Origin: Unio delphinus
Taxonomy: Eukaryota; Mollusca; Bivalvia; Unionida; Unionidae
Direction of reading: 5' to 3'
DNA length: 64,000 nt
Assembly (NCBI GenBank): GCA_029339505.1
Contig: JAQISU010000096.1
Coordinates: forward strand, 1,354,501-1,418,500
Part shown: piece after piece, positions 43,647-56,290 of the stretch
Position numbering within the stretch: position 1 is the first letter of the stretch
Layout: each line of letters opens with the position of its first letter
Notes under the pieces: model-generated
Told to the model about the DNA's origin: nothing
Databases searched by the model: none
The model's input: only the letters and a program-made list of their open reading frames with translations
Translations under genes and position numbers: made by a program

Positions 43647-46106
43647 GTAACTGTTTTAAACAATCTCTTCCTAAAACAACCTAATACAATTGAACAGTTC
43701 TGACAGGAGCGTCCAAGCTATTCCTTTTTGCAAAAATAATACAGATACAATATCATGCACGGTCACTATTACAAAACTGAAGAAGAAGAAAAAACAATTC
43801 AATTACTTTCATTTGAAACGATCAACAGGGTTTAACTTAATCTGACTGGTAAATAGTCGTTTCAATTTTTAACAAAAGATGACCGATCCTTCATCAAACA
43901 TAAACGCTATTAGGAAAAAGCGAGAAAGTTACTTTTTAAAAAAAAATATCATTCGGAGCATACCGTTTAGACCTTGACTTCCAAAGGTCACGTGTACATA
44001 AACTCGTATCAGTGCCTGTCAAAGCTACTTATAATAAGTGGATCGCAATTTTAATCAGACTGGGTCACTGTCAGTTGAAATTCTTCCTTACGTTTTCGGT
44101 CAAACTCTTTATGTTTGAATAGCCAATACGCTACGGCTGCATAAAATAGTAAGTACAACACTATTACATCCATGCAAATTTCCCCTTCCCTGGTCCGTCT
44201 ATCAGGGTCAATGTGAAAATCTTGGTTAAGTTTTCAGTTTACGTTTTTTTATTTTTTAAAAAGCCATCATAATTCGCAAAAACGTGCGATGAATTGCAAT
44301 CATACTTGGACAGTAAAATCATGGAAGGTAAACGTAATTTTTAAAATGATAAAAAGGTATGTATGACAGGGGAACGTGATTCTTGAAAATGCACGTGCGT
44401 ACTTGTTTATTAGATTCAGATTATATGTCAGATCAGTTAATTATTGAACGGCAGTCGTGGTGGGGGTGATTAGGATCAAGCATTTCATCTGTTCCTGGTC
44501 GTCGTCTATAGACATATCATCGTGTGTGCACATTCCGGAACTGACAATTGATCAATCCATTTCAAGACAGGGGTTAAAAAGGTGATAATAATGCAGAATT
44601 CTTAGTATAACGCAGCTCGTTATGTTGAACTTCATGCACAAAGCAAGTGGACAATATTAGGTTAGCTAACAAAACATGAATAAAACAGATTAAATATTTA
44701 GTTGCCATTTATTTCACAGTCCACGGTTCGCATTTTTAAAACGTGTCGTATCATACATTGACGCTGATCGTCCGTCTGTGTTAGTTTCAGATTAACCAAG
44801 CTGTATAGTAGCTTACGCTTTTCTGAAGAAAGTCATATCTTACAAGATTGAAGATAAAAGTAACAGACACTCTAAGAAGAAAAATGGTTTCCGCACGTTA
44901 ACTTTTGTTCTGTTTAATACATGCTTACCAGCCTGTATGGTGTATCTGTACTTAAGAGAAAAATATATCAAACAAGATGAAATTAAAACAAAGACAGAAC
45001 ATTGCAAATGAAATTACAAATTAACTTTTTTTCAAGAATGTTTATTCAGAGATCTAAAGGTCCAAGGAAAGTTTACAGTGACTCCAGAAATAAAGATGGT
45101 TTCAGCAGTATTTTTCTTTGAAAACATCATAATCAATATATGCTCACTAAATTTAATTTCTCGCACTAACGGAGAAAAGCACTCATTCTATTTTAGAGTC
45201 AGCATACCAAAGACCAAGGTTACCGTGACACCAACAATACAAACGATTTATGTAAAATCACTTAAATTACAAACCAAATACCTGTGCAAATCATCGTGTA
45301 TATCGTGATGTTGTAGCGAGAAAGCAAGCTGTAAACGTTGATGTTGAATGGTAAAATCTAACAGCGACAAAAAGAAGAAAAATTGCTTTCGAGAAGATAT
45401 TGTTTGTATTCAACACTATTTTCTTATTAAACAGAAAGAAATGGGTGGTTTACTCTGTGTGCCAAAGAATTAACGTTTGCATTTTGGGGTTAAGATCTCA
45501 AGTTCAGATCAATGCCGCTTTTATCCAAAGATTAACTTATTTTATGCATGATATGTTCAGTGCGATTCCACATTTTGTTATAGCACACTTTACCAATGGC
45601 TTTCGCTCGAATTAAGAAAGCAAGTTATTGATATAGAGGTCAAAGGTCACAGTCATCCATCAAGTGCAGGATTGCTAGGCAATATGTCGGAGACCGTAAA
45701 ATATCGAATGTATGATCGACGCGCCACCTAAATTGTTCTAATAGTATTGATCAATGGATATGTAACACCTTTGAACACTATTTTGGTTTCTGATTCATTT
45801 CCAAATTGTTATTATCGCATGTTAACAATATAAAACTTCATCCATAGCACTTCCCGAGTCTGATACAATTAAAGTGTTTTAACACCTTGTCATCGGCATT
45901 CCTGCACATATTGTTATATTCGGCTACTTTATGACGACGACATGCCGAGACGTCTGGTCTATTATCCCAAGAGCCTCTAGGGACATTACAGTTTGAATTT
46001 TATTGTCCATCAGAGATGTGATAAACATTAAATTTCACTAAAGCGGTCTTACTCATGGATGAATAAGCATTATCGACTATTTATAACATACCGTTTCAAA
46101 CGTGAG
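43647..46106. other. No gene recognised
   Basis: Long AT-rich intergenic stretch with only short open frames and no repeats that I could detect. Confidence 0.4.
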
Positions 46107-46221
46107 TGTATGTATGTATGTATGTATGTATGTATGTATGTATGTATGTATGTATGTATGTATGTATGTATGTATGTATGTGTGGGGGTGGGGTGGGGTG
46201 GTAGGTAGGTGGGTAGGTAGG
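46107..46221. repeat. (TATG)n microsatellite with GGTAGGTAGG-type end
   Basis: About 18 GTAT units are followed by GGGGTGGGGTGGGGTGG and a GTAG repeat. Confidence 0.95.
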
Positions 46222-46895
46222 TAGATTTGTCTGTATATATTCGTCAAAATGAAAATGAATGTCAAAATTATGGTTTTGAAATGGCATTAAACCGTTTCAG
46301 AACCAGGTTTGTGTCAAAGCGGCCCATCCATTTTGCAACCATTAATTGGTCATGAATCATAATGAAAGATTGTATATCTTGGGCAAACAAACAAAATATG
46401 GATTCTAGCATTTGTTTAAATAAGGCCCCAAAACCAGTTAAATGATTTTATACAAATTACAGTTTTGTTTATTAACTACGTAGTTCTTTAATTGTTGGTG
46501 GGTTGAGGGGAGAGGATGTACTTTTAAAGAATAAGGTGGAAATAATTCATGATTCAAACAATTTCAATAAATAATCTGGACAGTATTTATCAAAGACAGT
46601 ATAAAATGACCACACCGATGGAAATCAAGTGACTTCACCTTCGTTGTATTACCTGATTAGTTGATATGGCGAAAAGCTACAGTACAACTAAGCCGTGTAC
46701 ATCACCTTACTTTTGAATGAAACAGGAATATCAAAGTTACAATCCAAACAGAGACAGAAGTTGCCGTATAACCTGGCAGAATCTTTAAATAATATTTTTG
46801 TAATTTATTTATTTATATTTCCATAGTCACAAGAAAAATTCAGATTAATAAAGTCATATCTCATATAATCGTACCTAATTTGAACACCATCTTCA

Positions 46896-46900
<5 letters not shown>
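46222..46900. other. No feature recognised
   Basis: AT-rich spacer. Confidence 0.4.
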
Positions 46901-46936
<36 letters not shown>

Positions 46937-47141
46937 TTTAGATTTTTAACGTAACTTTAATATATATAAAAAAACAGACATATCACAACGATGTCTGCAG
47001 TGTGGCAGTTTATTGTTATTTCTAGCACAGGAGCATCATGCTGCAGACATTTGTAAGTACTTTGTATGTCTAGGCCGGGGATCAAATCCACGACCTTACG
47101 CATCTGAGGCGGGCACTCTAACCACTAGGTCATTGGAGTAG
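46901..47141 (-). mobile_element. SINE family 2, copy d (internal deletion, CA tail)
   Basis: On the minus strand the head ACTCCAATGACCTAGTGG and B-box GGATTTGATCCCC are followed by a shortened body: the middle, from about GCTGCCTCACTTGG to GGATAATGTGACTGG of other copies, is missing. The end is GTTACGTTAAAAATC and a CA microsatellite (TG at 46901-46935). Confidence 0.85.
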
Positions 47142-47682
47142 TCCTTCTTTAGTGAATGACATATTCTATACCCTCTTGCAATGCAAAACATAAGAAAACT
47201 TGGATGAAATATGACATTAAATCTGGTTCTATACACCGTCTTTAGAATGTCATATTATTTCGTCGGTTGCTTATTTGCAGTACATTAAGTTGTTTTTAAT
47301 TAAATAAGTAACTAAATGTTGGTGAAGAAAACTGAAGTTCGACGTCTGCCTTGTTGTATTTAACTGAACACATTTGAAAAGTTCTGAATATTTTGTTAGA
47401 GCCTTTGGGTTCCTTTGAACCTTTTAGTAAATGTAATGCCGATTGATTGACAAAGTGGTGTTCCATAAAGTTGATCTACAGCTGCACGTGTAACCAACCG
47501 TACACATGATGAATATGTTTTTGACGCAACAGATAAATGATTTCGGACGAGAACAATTATGCTGCTAGACCAAGCAATTATGCTACTGTGAAATCCGGAC
47601 ACTCATGTATTGTCTGACTGATACTACGGCCGATTTGAATACAGTTTACATATATAATTATTGGTCAAATCCTATACTTATT
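47142..47682. other. No feature recognised
   Basis: Intergenic DNA without detectable repeats. Confidence 0.4.
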
Positions 47683-48577
47683 AGGTGCTGGTCGCGAATC
47701 CATGGAAGACAACTCACGTAGTAGATGACAGTTTGTTTCCGATTGGTAACAGGAAGTAACTGCTGTGAAGCGGACATTTGATGATGTTCGACATACAAAT
47801 GTAAATATTTCTATTATCACGGATATTAATTCGTCAGCTTTTTCTTACATATAGATGAATCATTTAAAGCTCAGAAAGGTTTGCTCAAGATGATCCCCGC
47901 ATTTGACGTCAGATCAAAAATAAACTGGGGTTGCAATCGGCAAAGAGCTGCTCTCCATATATGAAAAGAGTGATCAAATACGTCTTAATGAGATTATTTC
48001 ATGCAATGAAACAATAATTGAGTTTGTTTGAACCCGACTCAAGAGAAATTAATACAGTACATATCGGAGAAAATAAGCAGCCACCACAAATCGCAAGACG
48101 TAGTCGGACGGTCACGAGTGTTTGATAAACAATATTTTTCAATACTTTTCGTTTATATACCATTGCCAGACTCGGATGATGTCACTGGGTATTTTATGCC
48201 TCCAAAGTGTTGACAGAAATTGTGTAACCACCACTGAACAACTCGTCCACGCATGGGTACTCTACGTATCTATCCATGACAACACACTAGCGTATAAATC
48301 TGCTATCATGACAAACTTCCCGAAGGAGCATATCATCCAAAACTTTGCCACTTTCTCAAAACAGCACTGATTTAGTTCCATGTGATCTTTGGCTGAGTTC
48401 TGTTATCAAAGATTTGGTAAGGGGCAGGTGATTTGAAAATCTCGATGTCGTAGGAAGTGCAGTTTTTAGTGTATGAACAACATACCAAAACGTGGATACA
48501 TCATACAAGATGTCATTTACTAACTAGATAAGCAGAATGAGAAACTGATAAGGTGCATGTACTCTACTTTGAGGGGA
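47683..48577 (+). pseudogene. Mariner transposase remnant, copy B
   Basis: This copy is longer than copy A. It keeps a HDN motif (near 48275), the following KSAIMTNFPKEHIIQNF, a CDLWL motif (near 48381) holding the third catalytic Asp, and a C-terminal YFEG (near 48568). These are the marks of a mariner transposase of the DD34D type. The first catalytic position has mutated, reading SCNE rather than the usual [ST]xDE (near 47998-48009). Several stops and frame changes make it inactive. It belongs to the same family as copy A. Confidence 0.8.
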
Positions 48578-49784
48578 TGAACTGACGTACTATTTACTAA
48601 GACAGAACTTTGTTGTACAACTCTAATATACATCGTCTCAAGAGAGTGGTGATTATCCGTTTCACTCCATTATCACCCGTGGCAGCATATGAAGATATTT
48701 TTTTTAATTATCTTTTAGCATTATAAACATAAGCATGCTTAAGCAACCACTGCTAACGCGAGTAAATTTTTCTGGCCATTGTGACCTTCCACGCTTCAGC
48801 CAGTCAACGTTTCTCTTCCAGGCAAAATCAGTAGCCGGTCGAGAAAACGGACACTTTCACTGACGAGTTGACGATTGCGACACTGTGCTGCTGATGACGT
48901 ATTTTCGTTTATGTCATCCATGAAAAACGAGGAAATCTGTGCACAGGAGGCCTTATGTGACAAAGGTTGCCCAGTGCTTGAGACGAGGATTAATGTTACA
49001 AACTTATTGAAATCCCTCTTAAAAAATTTAAACCTAAACTCCGGTGTAAAATACACTGAGTAGTTTTTAATCATTATTGCACACTTACGTCCTAAATCAA
49101 GCATGAATGCACTTTTTAATATTGACGATACATGTTTTCGTCCTCTACATCATACACGACAAACATGGCGTATAATCCTGATGGGTGGGCATACAAACTG
49201 AGTACGATTTATTTGAAGATGTCTTCGACATTTCTCACGCTTTCGATTGATATTCTCTCTTCTATATATCTTACGAAAACAAGATAATATCTCAAGCTTC
49301 ACTACTGTTCCCGACGTCAGACATTCGGAAGTAAGGGCTATCAAATCGTACTATCAGCGCTAATTTCAACCCCGGGCTACACCGCTGCGAACTTTGCATA
49401 TCGTAGATAGAGTACGGATTAAAGCAGTAACACCTGTTACCAAGACCGGCACCTTGCATTTTACCTTCATTCGGATTCAGAAAGCGAATTAATCGTCTAA
49501 TCTTGTCGGTTCCTGTGCTGTTAAAACAACCGCTTATTTGATTAAAGATACATGGAATAAAACAACCACTGCATGTCTGGAAGGATGTTGAATTTATTGT
49601 GTGGCTGTGTTGATTAATGGATACTTGTGTGTGTGCACATTTTCCATTTAATGTGCATCAATCTAAAAAAGAATCGGCGCTTAGAGGGAAAGACAGAATA
49701 CAGCTTCAGCATAGTCACGTAGCTTCAACGTGAAACTATGTTCGAGGATAGCGCTGAGGACCATGCAAGATGCAATGCAGACTT
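48578..49784. other. No gene recognised
   Basis: Overlapping open frames on both strands at 48796-49104 show no domain. No repeat was detected. Confidence 0.4.
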
Positions 49785-49799
49785 GAAACACGTATTTAT

Positions 49800-50050
49800 T
49801 ATTTTTTTTTTTTTATGGTTTAACGCCATTTTTCAGCACAATATAGGCTATACATGGCGGCCAGTATTAATGGTGGAGGAAGAAACCGGACAAGCCCCGG
49901 AAAGAACCACCGGCCCACGAGAAGCTACTGGCAAGCTTTCTCACATAACTACATTTGCCGAATCTTAGAGTCGAACCCACGCAGACAGAGGTGAGATGGC
50001 AGTGGTCCGTAACGGACAGCGCTTTAGACCACTCGGCCACTCGGGGCCCC
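49800..50050 (-). mobile_element. SINE family 1, copy g (full length, reference copy)
   Basis: This is the best-bounded member, with perfect 15-bp target duplications GAAACACGTATTTAT at 49785-49799 and 50051-50065. On the minus strand it begins GGGGCCCCGAGTGGCCGAG, then TGGTCTAAAGCGC, the B-box GGTTCGACTCT, the core CTTCTTCCTCCACCATTAAT-type V-domain-like segment, GGCGTTAAACC and an A-rich tail. The full length is about 251 bp. Confidence 0.95.
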
Positions 50051-50065
50051 GAAACACGTATTTAT

Positions 50066-51775
50066 AGCAACGGTTTGTTTATTAAGACGACGAAATTAAA
50101 ATAAGTTGATATACATAAAGAATAACACCGAAATACAGTTTTGCTTAATCGGATAATTACAATTCATGAGAGGTCCGTCCTCCTCCCCCCCCCCCCAAAA
50201 AAAAAGAAAAAAAATTAATTTGGCCAATAGTTCCGAATATGTATTGAAATTCTAAAGTTTTGCAAAAATCAAAATCCGCAAATAATTAAGATATGCATAT
50301 GACGCAAAATGATGTAACAATCCAATTAACAAACTATAAATGATCTAGCTTCTTTGCTTAATACATATAATTAAGTCATACTAAAATATATTTAATTGTT
50401 TTGTCACTATCCATTAGATATTATAGTAATTCCGAGAATAAATTTTTTTAAAAATCCTGATAAGATCTGTTTATTTCGAGCTCTTAGTCATTGAGTGGTA
50501 TTCTAATTATTAGTACTAGGAAAGTATTGGGGAAATCGGCTCGTAGGATCCCTTCCCTGATATTTTTTTCAATATCATTTCCAGTTTGAACCCATGTTTT
50601 AGTGTTTTCAGGGCGGGAGCGTTTTTGACTGATCATACAGAGAAAATAAAACTTCTTTTGTTTTAAAACGGTAAAGACCCCACCACAAACAAGAACAACA
50701 GCAACAACAACAAAACACATGCACAATAGAGAACCCCTTAAAATAGCAAAAGGTAAAACGTACATCGTAGAATGCTCGTAAACGAAAACCATTTCTCGTC
50801 TCAGAAGTATTTTAATCTTTTGAGGAGAGGGAAAAACATTAGATGGTTATATACGTATTCAACTCGGCAGGTCGCCTCTAGATGACAGTGTTACAAAGAA
50901 TGCGAAAGATCAATTGAGAAAAATGTTTAGCACCGAGAAGAGTATTGTAGACGGTGAAAATCATCAGCGCGCCGTCATTGACGAAGTGCTCCAACTGCAT
51001 TTTATTTATAACGGTTATACAATAATAATTCATCATTTTCAAATGGACTTTCGTTTAAATTGGAAAATCTGAAGAATACATGTACAACAATTGAGGTTTC
51101 CCAGAAATGCTTACTGAGTTACTTCAAACACATACATTACGTGCAGTATGGGGTTGTTTTTCTTTAAAAATTATTTCTATAATTTTGAATAGTGCAAAAC
51201 TACGTCTAAATTCGTAAATACATGAAAAGATAATGACAAAACAATAAGGTTCTAAAGGATATAGGCTTTTACATTAAGTGTACCAGGTCGAAGCGCGATG
51301 TAAAAACATAACGGGTGAATTAATTAAGGGTCCTAACCGGTCATATTGATGAGTTTCAGTGGCATTCCATATTCTAGCGGATGGCAGATGAAGTGGGTAG
51401 TGGAGCAATGAGGCATTACAGATGAGATAATTGCCAGTATGACAAAACTCTTGAGCGGCATAAAAAACAAGGGCTGTAAACAAACACAACAAAGGACAGA
51501 CAAATCAAAGAAACAATGCATATAAAAACAATGATAAGTCAGAGCTAATCTTACTGTAGATTTCCATGAAGGTTCCATGCTAACGGACAATGAGGGGAAC
51601 ATACAATAGCATTATATAAATAAGTTAGCAAGAACTCCCAATTGACATATATAAACAAACAAATAAATAAAATAAATTTAAAAAAAAATAACGAAATTAT
51701 AATGAATATGTATACAATCAGCACTTCTCAACCACAAAGTTGGAGGTGATATAGTCTCATACTGATGGGTAGGTC
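50066..51775. other. No gene recognised
   Basis: Intergenic DNA with a C-run followed by A-runs at 50186-50213. Short open frames carry no recognisable domain. Confidence 0.4.
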
Positions 51776-51780
51776 ATGCC

Positions 51781-52596
51781 TGTTACGTATATTTGATATA
51801 AGTCATTTATATTTATTTTTATTGTATGTTTGTTAGATTAAAATTTGGCATTTTAAGTTTTAAGATTCGTTCATTGAAGGGGGGGGGAGTGACCTGTACT
51901 TTACAGAATAAACACCAGGTGTTGACCTCATTTCTGACCTGGTTTCAGAGTTGTAAACAAGCTTTTAAAATGATTGGTTGGTTCCAGGAACAAAATGGAG
52001 CTTTATATAAAGATCTTTCTATTTTAGTTGGGTTATAAGGTGTGTACGTGATTTTTTGAACGTAAATTTGTTCTGATAGTTTCTAGAAGATCACGTGACC
52101 CTTTCTTGTGTACGTAAAAACAGCTATATAAATTATGTTTTGGAGCGAGCTATTCAGTAGAAGAATTTGGGCTGTTAGTATACTAACTTGTGTGTCTTTT
52201 TGAGTTATTATAAATTACTTTGTACTGGAAATTGTGTCAATTCGTTTGGATCAAGATGAATTATTTTGTTATTTATCTGGAAAAGAATTGTGCTCATAGA
52301 GATTTTTATTAACAATAACTGACTTCATCAAGTGGCATCGTCTTCCATATTAGACACTTCGCTGGAATTCGAACTTAGAATTATTTGGACATTTTATTAC
52401 CAGGACTTTTGCAATTTCTCTAGTGGATAATATTTTGAATTATTTTGGATTAATTTTGGAATCGATTCTTTAAACCGTAAGTTTTTTTTCTTTTCTGGTA
52501 AATATTCAAGTTTAATAAATTGTTTATTAACTTTCTACAAGCTTGTTATTTTCACTCTTTCTATGTTACTGTTTATTCGAGCCTAAGCACGTAACA
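51781..52596 (+). mobile_element. Solo LTR of an LTR retrotransposon
   Basis: The 816-bp unit starts TGTTACGTATATTTG and ends CTAAGCACGTAACA (TG..CA, with matching TGTTACGT/ACGTAACA ends). It is flanked by a 5-bp duplication ATGCC (51776-51780 and 52597-52601). A TATA box TATATAAAT at 52125-52133 and a poly(A) signal AATAAA at 52514-52519 are correctly ordered, which sets the orientation as plus. A 5-bp duplication fits Ty3/Gypsy or BEL elements. No internal coding region is present, so the element was reduced by LTR-LTR recombination. Confidence 0.88.
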
Positions 52597-52601
52597 ATGC
52601 C

Positions 52602-53520
52602 TCATTCTCTCAAGTAATGTTACTAAAGGTAGTACTATCGATAATATTACACAAAATCGTAATTTGGCATTGATTAGTTTTCATCAGATAATATTTGTCT
52701 CTCAGCCATGTTTTTCACACGTATATGCAAGTGGATGTCTGTTTTGCTGGGAGAGAAGATTCATCTGTTTACCTCAATGAACAACACTACGTTAATAATA
52801 AGATGTCCTTCTAGCGATATGGAATCAGCGAGAGATTATTGTTTGTAATTGGAAGGGTTATGTTTGCCAAATTGTACTGACTTAGAATTACTTACAATAT
52901 AAAGTAGGTGGGAATTAAATTGACTTCATTTTGGTTGCATTCATTATTCATATAAAATATTACCATCATTTGATCAGTTAGCTGAAAATAATATACCATG
53001 TAATTACGGCCTACAGTCATATAATCTCTTTCCCCATTTCCAGTCCTGCTTTTGCAAAACGTCTCCACTTAGGGTAAAAAAATTTTTTTATCTCTGAATG
53101 CGCATGCTGATTGGTCTTAACTACAATCGGATAATTGGATTAACTACTCTATAGAAGAAAACCGGATATATCTTGAGAATATCATCGAGATATGGATCAT
53201 AAGTTGACATTGCACAACATTAGCAGAGAGGCGAAAACTTGCTCAAAGAGAAAGTGGAAGAAAGTGAGTTCAGAAAAGCCTAAAACCTGGACGTATGTAA
53301 CTTCTATCTAGATTGTGCAATGAGTTATGCTGAAAACGATTGTTATACCTAAAAATATAATGAACCATGACTTATTCCGCTAGTTTATAAACTTTCCGGC
53401 AGTCAAATGAAGATTTTCTTGGAATTAATTTTCATTCAAATTATGAGATTTTGAATAAAGAGCTTGACAGACATGTCTTATTCCGTTTACTCCTATTGGA
53501 AAAAAAGACTCAAAAGATAT

Positions 53521-53521
<1 letters not shown>
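52602..53521. other. No feature recognised
   Basis: AT-rich intergenic DNA. Confidence 0.4.

Positions 53522-53592
<71 letters not shown>
53522..53592. repeat. (CT)n microsatellite
   Basis: About 35 perfect CT units. Confidence 0.97.
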
Positions 53593-53595
<3 letters not shown>

Positions 53596-53837
53596 CATCG
53601 CTTTATGCAGTGCCACAAATCTTTAATCTTTTTAAGTTCAGAGGTAGGGGTTACTAATTTGCCATCACATATAATTTTTATAATTTTCATGGAGACTAAT
53701 TTGTCAACACAGGAATGTATCATGTTGTCACTGTTGTGAGCGACTGTGTATCACTTACGTCTTTTGAATGGAAATGTTTATTTAATGGACCATTGTTTCA
53801 TAGTCATTATTGTTATCATTTTTTCATTATTTTTTCT

Positions 53838-53838
53838 T

Positions 53839-53910
<72 letters not shown>

Positions 53911-53911
53911 T
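53838..53911. repeat. (ATT)n microsatellite
   Basis: About 24 perfect ATT units. Confidence 0.97.
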
Positions 53912-54740
53912 GTGAAGTGGCAAATTTCGGTCGATCTATTAATAAACCATTAGTTCTGTCCAGATAGCCATTAGTTAAATTTATGAGACACTTTGTTAAT
54001 TGCTGAAAAATGCATGTACTTGTTCTAGATAATCTTCATATTGGCTTTTTCATAACACGTGAAAAATGTATCAAGCATACCTTTTCACGTTTCCATGTCA
54101 CTTTAAATGCCGAAAAAAGGCAGCATTTAGGACACCTTTGTTACGGTCATGAAATTCCAGTCGCGTATACAAGTATCTATCAATTGTGGAACAATCTAAA
54201 GGAGACAAAAAGAAAAGAAAATAGTTTGAATTGAAAGACTGGTTAGACAAAAATCGACCTGCACATTTTACATGCAAACGAGAGAAAATATCCCTTCAAA
54301 GGTTTTTCATTAGATGTTAATAACGTCGAATATTAGTTGCAGGCAGGCATTTTGAACATGCAAGGATATGAAAAATTCAACGATAGCAATAAAACCAGTT
54401 GAAAACAATATTATCTCAAATAGTATTGGATTGATGCCGCGAAAACAAAAGGGCAAATAGCATACGGTGCTTTTAGAGAACTGTTACGCTACGAAAACCT
54501 GAAAAGATACAGTTTGATGAAGGACACGAGTTTTTCAAAATCGAACGTTACCGATATATTTGGAAAGGAAATCTTTTACTCATTTTCTCCACACTGAGAA
54601 AAAAGAGCATATCGAGTGTAAAGGTTCAGTACAAGACTATAATGACGAATATTACATTCAAATAAAACCCACGAAATGGTTTTTACCACATTTGTAAGTA
54701 TTACAATAAATGGTCACGCGCTTACTATGGTCAGAATAGT
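53912..54740. other. No feature recognised
   Basis: Intergenic DNA. A short open frame at 54010-54234 shows no domain. Confidence 0.4.
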
Positions 54741-54890
54741 GGCCCCGAGTGGTCAGAAGCGCTCTCCGTTACGGATCATAGCCATCTCACCTCTGTGTAG
54801 GTTCGAGTCTCAGATTCGCCAATGTGAGTGTATGAGAAAGCTTGCCAGCAGCTTCTCGTTGGTCGGTGGATCTTTTGGTTCCCCTGTAAC
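54741..54890 (+). mobile_element. SINE family 1, copy h (3'-truncated)
   Basis: The intact 5' end, GGCCCCGAGTGGTCAGAAGC, is followed by a slightly shortened head with the B-box GGTTCGAGTCTC and core GAGAAAGCTTGCCAGCAGC. Similarity is lost after about 54890, and no tail is seen. Confidence 0.85.
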
Positions 54891-55048
54891 CTGCACAACT
54901 CAGAATACTTACTACACAACCTGTTTCCACTGTTCAAGACACAGCCACGAGTTAATAAACTAATCTATTTATGAAACCATTATGATATTGATCCACAACA
55001 ATGTAATAGATTCAACCATGAAACTGGACTCTGCTCATGGGTGGTGAT

Positions 55049-55404
55049 CAGTGGCGTAGCTATGGAGGGTGCAGGAGTGCAAGTTGCACCGGGCGCCGTC
55101 TTAGGGAGGTGGGGGGGGGGGGGGTCCCCGCCGAAAGAAGACTAAGTCACTAACTATTAGTAATGTTTTTGTTGTGGTTGTTGCAGATAAAATTTATTAG
55201 CCTTAAAATGCCTTTCTATGATGACTGTATTATTATGTTGTATTCAGTACTGACTACTATTTTCCTATGTGACACTGGGGGCGTAAAATGTATACCTTGT
55301 CTCCGGGCAGCAAACAAATTCTTTCCGCTACACCGGCGGGGGGGGGGGGGGGGCGAAAAATGTGAACCTTGCACCGGGCGCCGAACACCCTCGCTACGCC
55401 ACTG
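55049..55404. mobile_element. hAT-type MITE, family M1, copy b (356 bp)
   Basis: The ends are CAGTGGCGTAGCTATGGAGG and, inverted, CCCTCGCTACGCCACTG. Perfect 8-bp target duplications GTGGTGAT lie at 55041-55048 and 55405-55412. The interior has two G-runs (about 55109-55124 and 55336-55352), each next to an ACCGGGCGCCG phrase. Confidence 0.93.
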
Positions 55405-56152
55405 GTGGTGATCGTTTTGTTAACGAGTGACATGGTCATGACAACAATTTACAGAAAAACAGCACTAATTGAAGCTTACATTAAACCAGAAAAAAAAACG
55501 CTATTCCAACCGTATAAACAATCACATCAGACACCAAAAAAATTGTAAAGGAGAGCTAAGAAAATATTGTTATTACAAATTAGGTACATGGGAAAGACTT
55601 TGACGAGAGCAATCGTACCGTCATATCAACTAACGCATATTCCGTTCAGAGTAAACATGGTGATCTTGAAATTCTAAAAATATAAACATAAAAAAATATT
55701 GACAATGACATAAACAAGCAATCATCTGTATATAGATAAAAATCGTTACAGTAACTGCTATCGTTTACTTTTTATGTAAAGTATTCAAAGCCTTAATTCA
55801 CAAACTTTAAATAGCTTCCGGATCTTTACTAGTTATGTGTTTTATACAACTGATAAAATGCATGTACTTGGAACAAACCAATGTAATATAATAATTTGTT
55901 CAGCTAGGAAACAAAACCTGTCTAGTCGTTCTCAACAGCCCGATTATCATGCAACTAAGTAGTCTTGGCAATGCAACTGTTTCTCATCAGTTTTTAAATA
56001 AAACAAATTATTAATAAAGTTTATTAAACCTTCTTTTTTGTCAATGAAGGTGTATCAGTGTCTGTCTAACCGGCTAATGAGCACTGACGGTTCATTCATA
56101 ACCGGCTGCCAAAATGCTTACAAAATTGTTACTGACAGACAAATTCAAATAA
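55405..56152. other. No feature recognised
   Basis: AT-rich intergenic DNA. Confidence 0.4.
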
Positions 56153-56290
56153 TTGGGAATTTTGGTAAATGACAGAGTACATCGAATATCACAGTATGCT
56201 GGTGACAATTCGCTTGTTCTGGGTCTTGATGGACATATCTCAAAATTTTCTGGATTTAAAATATCGAAGGCAAAATTGTTTGTAAATAGA
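56153..56290 (+). pseudogene. LINE reverse-transcriptase scrap
   Basis: The translation HRISQYAGDNSLVL followed by FSGFKISKAKLFVN matches the catalytic box and downstream region of non-LTR reverse transcriptases. The usual YADD has become YAGD, removing a catalytic Asp. It differs in wording from the L2/CR1-like copy at 2675-3595, so it is probably another LINE family. Its limits are not clear. Confidence 0.65.

Noticed and set aside
48796..49104. Overlapping frames on both strands
   Set aside because: There is no homology or codon signal, and they are mutually exclusive.
53493..53723. Frames rich in SLSLSL or RERERE across the CT tract
   Set aside because: They are direct translations of (CT)n.
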